Made by a program: the position numbers and the translations under genes. This document shows, piece after piece, positions 14,903 to 23,502 of a stretch of 64,000 nucleotides of DNA. Source of the DNA: Thermaerobacter marianensis DSM 12885 (GTDB taxonomy: Bacteria; Bacillota; Sulfobacillia; Thermaerobacterales; Thermaerobacteraceae); NCBI RefSeq assembly GCF_000184705.1, contig NC_014831.1, positions 1,922,001-1,986,000 of the forward strand, in the 5' to 3' direction. The notes beneath the pieces are model-generated. The model was given only the letters and a program-made list of their open reading frames with translations. It was not told the DNA's origin and did not search any database. Position 1 is the first letter of the stretch. Each line of letters opens with the position of its first letter.

Positions 14903-16654
14903 TTGTCAACCTTGAAGCCGGGTCGCTATCATCTCGCGATCGAGGGCATGACCTGTGCACACTGCGCGACCACCGTGCAGCTGGCTTTGGAACAGGCCGG
15001 AGCGCGGGCGGTAGAAGCCGACTTCCGGCGCGGTGTGGCGGTGTTCGACCTGCCGCAACCCGCCGATCCCGAGGACCTGCGGGCCGCCGTACGGGGGGCC
15101 GGTTACCAGCCCGGGGCCTTGGCACGGCTGGAACCGGGCGACGGTTGCTCCCAGGCGGCCCCAGCCCCTCAGGCTGTTCGGGCCGCTCAGTCGTCCCCCG
15201 CCCCTCATGCCTCTCCCGCCTCCAAAGCAACACCCCGCCAACCCTATGATCTGGTGATCGTTGGTTCAGGGTCGGCTGCTTTCGCCGCCGCCATCGAGGC
15301 GAGCCAGGGGGGTGCCCGGGTGGCCATGGTCGAGCGGGGCGTGGTGGGGGGCACCTGTGTCAACATCGGCTGCGTGCCGTCGAAGACGCTGCTGCGGGCC
15401 GCCGAGATCTACTTCCGCACTCGCCACCACCCTTTCGCCGGCATCGCCACCCAGGCGGGGCCGGTGGACCTACCGCTGCTCATCGGCCAGAAGAACGAGC
15501 TGGTTTCGCGGCTGCGGTACCAGAAGTACGAGCGCCTGGTTGATACGTACGGCTTCGACCTGCTGCGCGGCGAGGGGCGGTTCCTCGATGCCCATACCCT
15601 GCAGGTAGTCGACCCGCAGAACGGTGAGGTGAGCCGGACGCTCGAGGCCCGGGCGTTCCTCATCGCGACCGGCGCCGCCCCGGCCGTCCCCGACGTGCCG
15701 GGGCTCGAGGCCGTCGACTTCCTGACCAGTACCTCGGCCCTCGACCTGCGGCGGCTGCCCGAGAGCGTGGCCGTCATCGGCGCGGGGTACATCGCCCTGG
15801 AGCTGGGCCAGTTCTTCCGGCACCTGGGGGCCCAGGTGACCATCATGCAGCGCAGCCCCGAGCTGCTGAAGGCGTATGACCCTGAGATTCGAGACGCCGT
15901 TCGCCGCATGCTGGACGAACACGGCATCGAGGTGCTGACAGGGGTTCGCTACCTCGGGGTCGACCAGGCGGGCGGGCTCAAGCGGGTGCGGCTTGAGGTC
16001 GCGGGGGTCGAACGGGCCGTCGAGGCGGAGGCCCTGCTGGTTGCGACGGGCCGGCGCCCCAATACCGCGGCGCTACAGCTCGACAGGGCCGGCGTCCGTA
16101 CGGGACTCCGCGGCGAGGTTGTGGTCGACGAGCAGCTGCGGACCAGCGTCCCCCACATCTTCGCGGCCGGCGACGTGACCATGGGGCCCCAGTTCGTCTA
16201 TGTGGCCGCCTACCAGGGCGCCCTGGCCGCCCGCAACGCCGTCTGTGGAGCAGAGGAGCGGGTCGATCTGCGTGCCGTCCCGCGGGTGACCTTCACCACC
16301 CCGGCCATCGCTAGCGTGGGTCTGACGGAGGAGCAGGCCCGGGCCGCCGGCCACCGGGTACGGGCCTCCGTCCTCCCCCTGGAGACGGTGCCACGGGCCC
16401 TGGCTAATCGCGAGACCACCGGGGTGTACAAGTTGGTCGCCGACGCCGACACAGGCCGGTTGCTGGGGGCCCACGTGGTGGCAGAGAATGCTGGCGATGT
16501 GATCTACGCCGCTACCCTGGCCGTCAAGTTCGGGCTGACGATCGAAGACCTGCGGTCCACCCTGGCACCATACCTGACCATGGCCGAGGGACTGAAGCTT
16601 GCGGCACTGGGTTTCAAGACCGAGGTCTCCAACCTCTCCTGTTGCGCGGGGTAG
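14903..16654 (+). CDS. merA: mercuric reductase
   Basis: Cytosolic FAD disulfide oxidoreductase of 583 residues reducing Hg(II) to volatile Hg(0) with NADPH. An N-terminal HMA domain (GMTCAHC) receives Hg(II); after an Ala/Pro linker, the FAD fold (IVGSGSAAFAAAIEA) carries the redox pair in GGTCVNIGCVPSKT. NADPH fold VIGAGYIALELGQ and the second FAD motif FAAGDVT follow. The C-terminus ends SCCAG, the vicinal Cys pair that captures Hg from the partner subunit. TTG 14903 is chosen for its GGAGGAAGG site. A 138-base gap separates it from merB; I see no convincing promoter there. Confidence 0.95.
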   Translation: MSTLKPGRYHLAIEGMTCAHCATTVQLALEQAGARAVEADFRRGVAVFDLPQPADPEDLRAAVRGAGYQPGALARLEPGDGCSQAAPAPQAVRAAQSSPAPHASPASKATPRQPYDLVIVGSGSAAFAAAIEASQGGARVAMVERGVVGGTCVNIGCVPSKTLLRAAEIYFRTRHHPFAGIATQAGPVDLPLLIGQKNELVSRLRYQKYERLVDTYGFDLLRGEGRFLDAHTLQVVDPQNGEVSRTLEARAFLIATGAAPAVPDVPGLEAVDFLTSTSALDLRRLPESVAVIGAGYIALELGQFFRHLGAQVTIMQRSPELLKAYDPEIRDAVRRMLDEHGIEVLTGVRYLGVDQAGGLKRVRLEVAGVERAVEAEALLVATGRRPNTAALQLDRAGVRTGLRGEVVVDEQLRTSVPHIFAAGDVTMGPQFVYVAAYQGALAARNAVCGAEERVDLRAVPRVTFTTPAIASVGLTEEQARAAGHRVRASVLPLETVPRALANRETTGVYKLVADADTGRLLGAHVVAENAGDVIYAATLAVKFGLTIEDLRSTLAPYLTMAEGLKLAALGFKTEVSNLSCCAG

Positions 16655-16719
16655 GAGGACCGTGGTGGCAGGAGGCAACCAACGAGGCACGAGAGGCGAG
16701 GAACGAACCAGCATGCAGA

Positions 16720-16765
16720 GCGGGGCTTCCCGGGGATTCGGCCGCCCCAACCCAGGAAGCCCCGC
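16720..16765. terminator. hairpin between convergent merA and a leftward gene
   Basis: GCGGGGCTTCC (16720-16730) and GGAAGCCCCGC (16755-16765) form a perfect 11-base stem with a 24-base loop. It sits between the stops of two convergent genes, as expected of a shared terminator. There is no T-run on either strand, so its efficiency is uncertain. Confidence 0.5.
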
Positions 16766-16783
16766 AGCCCTGTCCCGGAGCGA

Positions 16784-17179
16784 CTACTTTGACGCCGCCG
16801 GGCCGCCGTTCGCCGCAAGGTCGTGGTGGGCCTGGCAGAGGCGGAGCATATCGTCAAACGACGTGTTCATCATGGTCCGGTGCATGGTCTCCATGTTCGA
16901 GAGGTCCATAGACCCGTGGGCCGCACCCGACGTCGTTGCCGCCACGGTCGGGTGATGGGCGGCGTGGAGATCCGCCGTCGCAGCGGACGAAATCCCGTCA
17001 CGAACCATGCTCCCACCGCTATTGCGACCGGCGGCCGGTTCCGCCAGGGTGTCCACGGTGGTCCCGTCGGTCCCGTCCCCCGAGCTGGTACCGGCCCCGC
17101 TCCCGTTTGCGGCGAAGACCACGGAATACACGCCCAACACGAGCACCAGCCCGATCACCAGCAGCCAACCTTTGCGCAC
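16784..17179 (-). CDS. exported Met/His-rich small protein, possible metal binder
   Basis: Exported or membrane-anchored protein of 131 residues. GTG 17179 sits eight bases after AAGGAGG. A signal helix (GWLLVIGLVLVLGVYSVVFA) is followed by a Gly/Ser/Thr linker. The C-terminal 55 residues are rich in His and Met (AAHHPTVA, HGSMDLSNMETMHRTMM, LCQAHH), a composition common in extracytoplasmic copper or silver binders. No named family recognised. Divergent from the two-component system next door and next to the mercury operon, so a metal-stress role is likely but unproven. Confidence 0.65.
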   Translation of the reverse strand: MRKGWLLVIGLVLVLGVYSVVFAANGSGAGTSSGDGTDGTTVDTLAEPAAGRNSGGSMVRDGISSAATADLHAAHHPTVAATTSGAAHGSMDLSNMETMHRTMMNTSFDDMLRLCQAHHDLAANGGPAASK

Positions 17180-17337
17180 CGCGCGCACCTCCTTACAAGT
17201 TCAGCCTTCCCGCCACGTCAGCGCGTCCCGGGGTGGGGAGAGACGCTCCGCCCCCAACCCGTCCGTACCTTAGCGCACCGATATGGAAACGCCATGATCC
17301 CGATGGGGAAAATCGGTTGAGGCTTGCCGGCCCGCCT

Positions 17338-17390
17338 GCACACTTCCTGCACAAAGTCTTCACACGGGCAGCAAACGCGGGAGGTACACT
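17338..17390 (+). promoter_or_regulatory. direct-repeat response-regulator-like site and -10 box
   Basis: Three hexamers, TGCACA (17338), TGCACA (17348) and TTCACA (17359), repeat at 10-11 base steps, one helical turn, the usual layout of OmpR-family regulator sites. A TACACT -10 box follows at 17385-17390 with no good -35, consistent with an activator-dependent promoter for the downstream histidine kinase operon. The leftward Met/His-rich gene could share it. Confidence 0.45.
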
Positions 17391-17531
17391 GACGCTGGAA
17401 GGCGCGCCGGTCCATCGTCTGCAGCGGAACCGCCAGCGTTCGCAGCGGGGCCGCCAGCGTTGGTGCAACCCAGGCAGCCAGGCGCAACCGGCGGGGTCCC
17501 AACGGTCGGATCCGGAAGGTTGGATCTGCAG

Positions 17532-18992
17532 GTGCGTCCGAAGCCGTTGTTCCTCAGCCTGTGGGCGTTCGGTGCAGGTCTTAGCCTGTTGACCATCGTG
17601 ATCCTCGGCTTCGTCTTCGTCCCCATCGCGGGACAGGCCAGTGGCGGTGGCGAGCCGATGCTGCGTGCCGTCATGGTCATCCTTGCCCTGGCGTCGGCGG
17701 GTGCCCTGTCCGTGGCCACGGGCGTGGCCTGGTTCGTGTCCCGCCGGCTGGCCCGGCCTCTCGAACAGCTGGGAGCTGTCGCCCGGGCCATCGCCCAGAG
17801 CCCGCGCCGTTACGTCAGGGGGCTTTCCACCACAACGTACCGGGAGGCGACAGACCTGGCCCGGGCCCTGGATGCGTTGTCGGCAGAACTGGCCCGCGAA
17901 GAAGCGCAGAAGGACGCTTTCCTGGCGGCGGTGGCCCACGAGTTGCGCACGCCGCTGACCTACGTCCAGGGCTACGCGCGGTCGTTGCTGGACGGCATGG
18001 TGACCAGCCCGGAGGACGTGCACGACCATTTGACCGTCATCGACCGGGAGGCGCGGCGACTGGGAAGAATGGTCGCAGACCTTCTTGACCGGGAGGCCCT
18101 GGCTGCCGGCCGGGTGTCGTTGCGCCTGGGGCCGGTCGACCCCGCCGTGGTGGCGGCCGAGGCGGTGCAGGATGTGGCCCCTGCCGCTCGGGAGAAAGGC
18201 ATACGCCTCGACCTGGAGGTCGCTGCCGGCTTGCCCGTGGTGCAGGCCGACGGCGACCGGCTTCGTCAGGTGCTATGGAACCTCCTGGACAATGCGCTGG
18301 CCCACACCCCACCCGGCGGGCGGGTATGGGTGGAGGTCCGCCAAGCCTGCGAAACGGTGGAGGTGACGGTCCACGACACCGGCTCCGGATTCGACCCTGC
18401 AGAGAGCGAGACCATCTGGCGCCCATTCCACCGATTGGATGGGACCCGAAAGGAGCGGAACCCCACGGGCCGGCGGGGCTACGGCCTCGGTCTGGCCATG
18501 GTGCGGCAGATCGTCGAAGCCCATGGCGGGACGGTCCATGCCGAGGGCCGGCCGGGCCAGGGAGCATCGGTGGGATTCCGCCTTCCGGTGACCGTCCCGG
18601 TGGATGCCCCGGGCTCCGCCACGGTGCGGCCCGCGCCGCCCGGCATCACGGGGTCCGGTGATGCCGCGGCCCAGGCGGACGAACCCGGCATTGCGGCGGC
18701 ACCCGGGGGCAACCCACCCGCCGCCCGGCGTCAGCCGGTTCCTCCGGCGGCGCGGCCCGCCGGGGGCGGCTCGTTGCGAAGTGGCGATTCACTGGTGGCC
18801 CTGGTCCTGGTGGTCATGGGGTTCCTGGCGCTGGGGACGGCCTCGTTCCCTCCCCTGTTCGAATCCCTGTCCAGAGGCGGAGGCCCCGGAGATCTGCTGA
18901 TCATCGCCGCGACGGGGGCCGTCAGCACCGTCATGCTTGCGGGTGTCATCGCCCTTCTATACCGAGCGTGGATGGGAGGTCGGTCGGCGTGA
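17532..18992 (+). CDS. sensor histidine kinase with extra C-terminal membrane helices
   Basis: Kinase of 486 residues. Two N-terminal helices (about 9-35 and 48-70) enclose almost no sensor loop. A HAMP-like linker (SRRLARPLEQL), dimerisation domain with phospho-acceptor His136 (VAHELRTPLT), and an ATPase domain with NLLDNALAH and GYGLGLAMV follow. Unusually the chain continues: a Pro/Ala/Gly linker of about 60 residues and two more membrane helices (about 420-443 and 455-478). GTG 17532 is the likeliest start, though its ribosome site is weak and TTG 17520 is possible. Its regulator is encoded at 19356. Confidence 0.85.
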   Translation: MRPKPLFLSLWAFGAGLSLLTIVILGFVFVPIAGQASGGGEPMLRAVMVILALASAGALSVATGVAWFVSRRLARPLEQLGAVARAIAQSPRRYVRGLSTTTYREATDLARALDALSAELAREEAQKDAFLAAVAHELRTPLTYVQGYARSLLDGMVTSPEDVHDHLTVIDREARRLGRMVADLLDREALAAGRVSLRLGPVDPAVVAAEAVQDVAPAAREKGIRLDLEVAAGLPVVQADGDRLRQVLWNLLDNALAHTPPGGRVWVEVRQACETVEVTVHDTGSGFDPAESETIWRPFHRLDGTRKERNPTGRRGYGLGLAMVRQIVEAHGGTVHAEGRPGQGASVGFRLPVTVPVDAPGSATVRPAPPGITGSGDAAAQADEPGIAAAPGGNPPAARRQPVPPAARPAGGGSLRSGDSLVALVLVVMGFLALGTASFPPLFESLSRGGGPGDLLIIAATGAVSTVMLAGVIALLYRAWMGGRSA

Positions 18993-19258
18993 TGATGCAC
19001 GATGGGTGGAGCAGCGGGTGGACGATGTGGGGGATGTGGCTGGCCATGATCGCCTTCTGGCTGGTGCCGCTGGTGGTGGTGGTCGGCATCTTCTGGTTGA
19101 TCCTCGGTCGCGACCGTAAACGCGGGGAGCGCCCCGCCGATCCGGTGGATTTCGACGAGAACCGGCGGGCTCTGGCCATCCTCAAGGAACGGTACGCGCG
19201 GGGCGAGATCAGCCGGGACGAATACGAGCGGATCAAGGACGACATCCTGTCATCTTAA
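18989..19258 (+). CDS. SHOCT-domain small membrane protein
   Basis: 89 residues: a Trp/Met-rich start (HDGWSSGWTMWGMW), one strong helix (LAMIAFWLVPLVVVVGIFWLI), then a short charged domain with the SHOCT pattern (ALAILKERYARGEISRDEYERIKDDI). SHOCT modules are small helical oligomerisation elements common in cell-envelope proteins. Its GTG overlaps the kinase stop and has GGGAGGT upstream; ATG 18992 and ATG 18995 are alternatives. Lying between kinase and regulator, it may modulate the kinase (inference). Confidence 0.8.
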   Translation: MMMHDGWSSGWTMWGMWLAMIAFWLVPLVVVVGIFWLILGRDRKRGERPADPVDFDENRRALAILKERYARGEISRDEYERIKDDILSS

Positions 19259-19355
19259 TGCGTCCTGACTTCCCGCCGGGCCGGTCTCCGCGATGCGGCG
19301 CTCCGCCATGCGGGGGCCGGCCTGCCGCCTGCTCCTGCCGGGAGGCCATGGGGTC

Positions 19356-20132
19356 ATGGGGACATGGGGAGATCACCCCGGGACCGCGGATTCGCCGCAG
19401 CCGGAGCGTCGTCCGGGCGGCGACGCTCCGGCGGTGCTCGTGGTCGACGACGAGGCAGACATCCGGCGCCTGCTCCGGTTGTACCTGAAACGGGCCGGCT
19501 TCGCCGTCGTCGAGGCCGGCGACGGGGTTTCCGCTTTGGCGGCTTTCGATGCGCTGGTCCGGCAAGGCCGTGCCGTGGCGGCGGTGGTGCTCGACCTGAT
19601 GTTACCCGGCCTGGACGGGTGGGAGGTCTGTGAGCGCCTGCGGGAACGCAGCCAGGTCCCCATCCTGATGCTCACGGCCCGCGGTGAGATCCACGAGCGG
19701 CTGCACGGCTTTCACCTGGGTGCCGACGACTATGTGGTGAAACCTTTCGACCCCCGGGAAGTCGTGGCCCGCATCCGTGCGCTCAGCCGCCGCGCTGCAC
19801 CGGCTCCCGGCGGAGTCCGGCCGGCCGGTGCCGAGCCGGCATTGCACTTCGGGAGGCTGACCATCGACCCGGGCGCCCGGACGGTGACCGTCGATGGCCA
19901 TCCCGTGTCGCTCACTCGAACCGAATTCGACCTGCTGTATACCCTGGCCCAACACCGGGGTCAGACCCTCAGCCGGCAGCAGATCTTAGACCGCCTGCGG
20001 GGCGGTGACTACTTCGGCGACGAACGGGTCATCGACAGCCACATCCGCAACCTGCGAGAGAAGCTGGAGCCGTTCGGGCTGCGAAAGCTCATCGCCACGG
20101 TTTGGGGCGTGGGGTATCGTTTCGAAGGTTGA
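19356..20132 (+). CDS. OmpR-family response regulator
   Basis: DNA-binding regulator of 258 residues. Receiver domain with acidic pair (VVDDEAD), phospho-acceptor Asp near residue 79 (VLDLMLPG), and Lys in VVKPFDP. After a short linker comes the winged helix (LTRTEFDLLYTLAQHRGQTLSRQQIL, then VIDSHIRNLREKL and VWGVGYRFEG). Partner of the kinase at 17532. Start ATG 19356 has GGAGG ten bases upstream. Probable targets are the direct repeats at 17338. Confidence 0.88.
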   Translation: MGTWGDHPGTADSPQPERRPGGDAPAVLVVDDEADIRRLLRLYLKRAGFAVVEAGDGVSALAAFDALVRQGRAVAAVVLDLMLPGLDGWEVCERLRERSQVPILMLTARGEIHERLHGFHLGADDYVVKPFDPREVVARIRALSRRAAPAPGGVRPAGAEPALHFGRLTIDPGARTVTVDGHPVSLTRTEFDLLYTLAQHRGQTLSRQQILDRLRGGDYFGDERVIDSHIRNLREKLEPFGLRKLIATVWGVGYRFEG

Positions 20133-20165
20133 TCCTGATCGGGGCGGGCACCGGCCGGCGGGATC

Positions 20166-21992
20166 CTACGGCTCAGGCCGATGCAGCCGGTCCAACGTTC
20201 GCCGCAACCGGTGCCGCTGCAGCTTGCCGCTGGCCGTCCTCGGCAGAGGCTCCGTCGTGAACAGCACCCGCCGTGGTACCTTGTACCGCGCCAGCCGCTC
20301 GGCACAGAACCGGAGCAGCGCCTCCTCAAGCGACGCCCTGCCGGCCGCCCCCTTCTGGTCCGGACCGGTCGCGCTGCCCCCGGTCGCCTCATCGCCGGGC
20401 CCCTTCGGGCGGCCGGGCTGGCCCTGGCGGCCGGAGGCCCCCTCGTGGCCGGCGATCCGCTCCCCGCCGCAGGCCTCTCCTTCCCACCTCGCTGGCGACC
20501 GCAGCCGCACCACCGCCACCGGCACCTGCCCCCACTCCGGATCCGGCACGCCGACCACCCCCGCCTCCTCCACCGCCGGGTGGGCCAGCAGCACCGATTC
20601 GATCTCCGCCGGGTAGACGTTTTCGCCGCCGGAGATGATCAGGTCGTCGCGGCGGTCGGCCACGTAGAGGTACCCATCCTCGTCCACATAGCCCAGGTCG
20701 CCCGTGTGGAACCAGCCGTCCCGCCAGGCCCGGGCGGTGGCATCGGGGCGGTTGTGGTAGCCGGGGGTCACCGTCGGGCCGCGGACCACGATCTCGCCCA
20801 CCTCCCCCGGCGGGACGGGCCGGCCGTCGTCATCCACGATGCGCAACTCGTTGAAGAACAGGGGCTTGCCCGCCGAGCCCAGCTTGCGCAGGGCGTCGGC
20901 CGGCGCCAGGGTGGCGAACTGGGACGCCGTCTCCGTCATGCCGTAGGTCTGCACCACCGGGATGCTGCGGGCGGCACACGCCTCGAGCAAGGGCCGCGGG
21001 GCCGGCCCGCCCCCCAGCAGCACGCAGCGCAGGTGTTCCGGATAGGGCCGGGGGCCGCGTTCGTCCAGCATGCGCTGCAGCATGGTGGCGACCACCGAGA
21101 TCACGGTCACCCGGTCCCGCTCGATGGACGCGTTGACCGCCGCCGGGTCGAACCGCGGGTGCAGCACCATGGGGATCCCGTAGATCACCGACCGGAAGAC
21201 GATGGACAGCCCGCTGACGTGAAAGAGGGGCAGGCAGCAGAGCCACCGGTCGTCCCGGTGCAGGCCCAGGTTGAGGGCCGAGGCCACCGCGCTCCAGAAG
21301 TGGTTGCCGTACGTCAGGACGGCGCCCTTGGGGCGGCCCGTGGTGCCCGAGGTGTAGATGATGCAGTGGGGCGCCGCCAGGTCGATGGGAGGCGGCGGGC
21401 TGGGGAGGGCCGAGCTCGGGGACGCCGGGCTGAGGGACGGCGGGCTGGGGGGCGCCGGCGCCGCCTGGGGAGCGGCCGGCCCGGTGCTGGCCAGGTCGCC
21501 GGCGGCGGCCAGCAGGCGGGAAAGGGACAAGGGTTGCGGCGGCGCGGCGGCGTCGCCCGTGACACCGTGGTCCTGGGCCGCGAAGGCCTCCAGGGCCGCG
21601 AGGACCGCGGCGGCGTGTTCCGCCTGATCGTCGTCGTGGATCAGCCACCGGGCGCCGGCGTCCCGGATCTGCCAGGCCAGCTCGGCGGGCGCCAGGCGCA
21701 CGTTCAGGGGCACCAGGATCGCCCGCACCCGGATCAGGGCATGCACCAGGATCACGTAGGGCAAGCCGTTGCCCGCCAGGACCGCCACCCGCTGGCCCGG
21801 TTCCACCCCGATGCGGGCCAGGTGGGCCGTCAGGGTTGCCACCCTTTCATCCAGCCGGGCAAAGGTCCACCGTTCCCGCCCGGCCACGATCGCCAGCCCG
21901 CCGGGCTGCAGTTCGGCCTGGCGCCGCAGCCAGTCGGGAACGTGGCGCAGCCCCCCGGCCTCGTGGCCGGGGGCGCCGGGTTCTACCACCAC
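20166..21992 (-). CDS. menE: o-succinylbenzoate-CoA ligase
   Basis: Adenylates o-succinylbenzoate and joins it to CoA in menaquinone synthesis. AMP-binding core IIYTSGTTGRPKGAVL, the FHVSGL loop typical of MenE, LLGGGP, QTYGMTE, and the C-terminal lysine region RTASGKLQR are present. At 608 residues it is about 100 longer than usual because of two low-complexity insertions (an Ala/Pro/Ser run before the AMP motif and a Gly-rich run in the C-terminal domain). An alternative is another acyl-CoA ligase of the family. GTG start behind GAGGTGA. It stands 8 kb from the other men genes, apparently on its own transcript. Confidence 0.82.
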   Translation of the reverse strand: MVVEPGAPGHEAGGLRHVPDWLRRQAELQPGGLAIVAGRERWTFARLDERVATLTAHLARIGVEPGQRVAVLAGNGLPYVILVHALIRVRAILVPLNVRLAPAELAWQIRDAGARWLIHDDDQAEHAAAVLAALEAFAAQDHGVTGDAAAPPQPLSLSRLLAAAGDLASTGPAAPQAAPAPPSPPSLSPASPSSALPSPPPPIDLAAPHCIIYTSGTTGRPKGAVLTYGNHFWSAVASALNLGLHRDDRWLCCLPLFHVSGLSIVFRSVIYGIPMVLHPRFDPAAVNASIERDRVTVISVVATMLQRMLDERGPRPYPEHLRCVLLGGGPAPRPLLEACAARSIPVVQTYGMTETASQFATLAPADALRKLGSAGKPLFFNELRIVDDDGRPVPPGEVGEIVVRGPTVTPGYHNRPDATARAWRDGWFHTGDLGYVDEDGYLYVADRRDDLIISGGENVYPAEIESVLLAHPAVEEAGVVGVPDPEWGQVPVAVVRLRSPARWEGEACGGERIAGHEGASGRQGQPGRPKGPGDEATGGSATGPDQKGAAGRASLEEALLRFCAERLARYKVPRRVLFTTEPLPRTASGKLQRHRLRRTLDRLHRPEP

Positions 21993-22423
21993 TCCGCGCT
22001 CACCTCACGCTCACGCCACCATGCTGGCGGCACGGGGCGGCGCAACGCGGCCCGGCGGCCGCCGTCGCGCCGTTCTTCCTGATGGCGCTCCGCCTGCCGG
22101 TTCCACCTCCACCTTACCACGGGCATGGGAACCGGGCGCCGCACCGGGCCGGCACGCTGTGACGCGCGTCCGTCGACCCGGCCCGGCCCAGGTCCCTCCA
22201 CGGCTGCCGGCATTCCGCGGAAGGCGTTGCCAAGCGGGCCCAACCACGCCCTGCGGGACCGTCCCGTCGTGCCTGCCGCGGCCGGTGGAGGCCACCCGGC
22301 CACCGTCCTACCACGGGTGCAGCCGGCCCATCGGGGGCACCCCGGGCATCTTGGGACTGCAGGGGCAGGAGTCGCCTCCCCTTCCGGCCAAGGGAACCTG
22401 CAAACGGTGGAGGAGGGATGCCC
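21993..22423. other. 431-base divergent intergenic region
   Basis: Lies between the leftward menE and rightward acetamidase genes, so it must hold both promoters, but I see no clear -35/-10 pair or riboswitch. The only definite elements are the ribosome sites of the flanking genes (GAGGTGA on the minus strand, GGAGGAGGG at 22409-22417). Confidence 0.4.
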
Positions 22424-23380
22424 ATGGACCGTCTCGGTGGCGCCCATCACACCATCCACGCCGGTCACGGCCACGTCCACTACGGGTGGGACAACGCCAT
22501 CGAACCCGTACTGGAGGTGGAACCCGGCGAGGCCGTGGAGTTCGAGGTCATCGACGCCTCCGGCGGGCAGCTGAACCCGCGGTCGACCGCGGAAGACGTG
22601 GGCCGGCTGGACTTCGAGCGCGTCAACCCGGTGACGGGGCCGGTGTTCATCAAGGGCGCCAGGCCCGGCGACGTGCTGGAGGTGGAGATCCTCGCCTTCG
22701 GGCCGGCGACCTGGGGGTGGACCGCCATCATCCCGGGCTTCGGGCTGCTGGCGGACGAGTTCCCCGAGCCCTACCTGAAGATCTGGGACCTGCAGGCAGG
22801 CCACGACCGGGCCTGGTTCAACGAACGGATCGCGGTGCCCCTCAACCCCTTCCCCGGCACCATCGGCGTCGCCCTGCCGGAGCCGGGCCGGCACAGCATC
22901 GTCCCGCCCCGGAAGAACGGCGGCAATATGGACATCCGGCACCTGACGGCCGGGACGCGCCTGCTGCTGCCGGTGTGGGTGGAAGGCGCCCTCTTCTCCG
23001 TGGGCGACACCCACGCGGCCCAGGGGGACGGGGAGGTGTGCGGCACCGCCATCGAGGCGCCCATGCGGGTGGCCTGCCGCTTCCGCGTCCGCCGGGACAT
23101 CCGGCTGGAGGAACCCCATTACATCGTGCCGGGTCCCCTCAAGTCGGGCCAGGACCCGCGGGGTTACTACGTGACCACCGGCATCAGCGAGGACCTGATG
23201 GAGGCCGCCCGGAAGGCCGTGCGGGCCATGATCCGCTACCTGGGCGAGACCTACCGGCTGGAACCCGCCGAGGCCTACGCCCTGGCCAGCGTGGCCGTGG
23301 ACCTCAAGATCAGCGAGGTGGTGGACGCGCCCAACTGGCTGGTGTCCGCCTTCCTCCCCCAGTCGCTGTTCCTCCGTTGA
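22424..23380 (+). CDS. fmdA: acetamidase/formamidase family protein
   Basis: Hydrolyses short amides such as formamide or acetamide to ammonia and the acid. 318 residues, typical of the shorter single-domain form. Family landmarks: GPVFIKGARPGDVLEVEI, PFPGTIGVALPEPG, GGNMDIRHLTAGTRLLLPVWVEGALFSVGDTHAAQGDGEV, and ASVAVDLKISEVVD. Zinc ligands are expected among the His/Asp residues of these motifs. ATG 22424 is preferred to ATG 22418, which touches the ribosome site. A hairpin follows the gene. Confidence 0.88.
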   Translation: MDRLGGAHHTIHAGHGHVHYGWDNAIEPVLEVEPGEAVEFEVIDASGGQLNPRSTAEDVGRLDFERVNPVTGPVFIKGARPGDVLEVEILAFGPATWGWTAIIPGFGLLADEFPEPYLKIWDLQAGHDRAWFNERIAVPLNPFPGTIGVALPEPGRHSIVPPRKNGGNMDIRHLTAGTRLLLPVWVEGALFSVGDTHAAQGDGEVCGTAIEAPMRVACRFRVRRDIRLEEPHYIVPGPLKSGQDPRGYYVTTGISEDLMEAARKAVRAMIRYLGETYRLEPAEAYALASVAVDLKISEVVDAPNWLVSAFLPQSLFLR

Positions 23381-23408
23381 ACGGTGGCGGTGGGGGCTCG
23401 TGCAGCCG

Positions 23409-23436
23409 GCGGGCCGTACCTCCGGGTACGGCCCGC
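23409..23436 (+). terminator. perfect hairpin after the acetamidase gene
   Basis: GCGGGCCGTACC and GGTACGGCCCGC form a 12-base stem closed by a TCCG tetraloop. There is no T-run, so it may be a weak or factor-assisted terminator. A TATGAT box (23444-23449) just after it may be the -10 of the downstream regulator gene, though no -35 is evident. Confidence 0.55.
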
Positions 23437-23502
23437 GGTGTGCTATGATCGTGCCGGCGCAGGCCGTGCCGGTGCCGCCAAGCCGCCCCGGGAGGACCAG
23501 CC

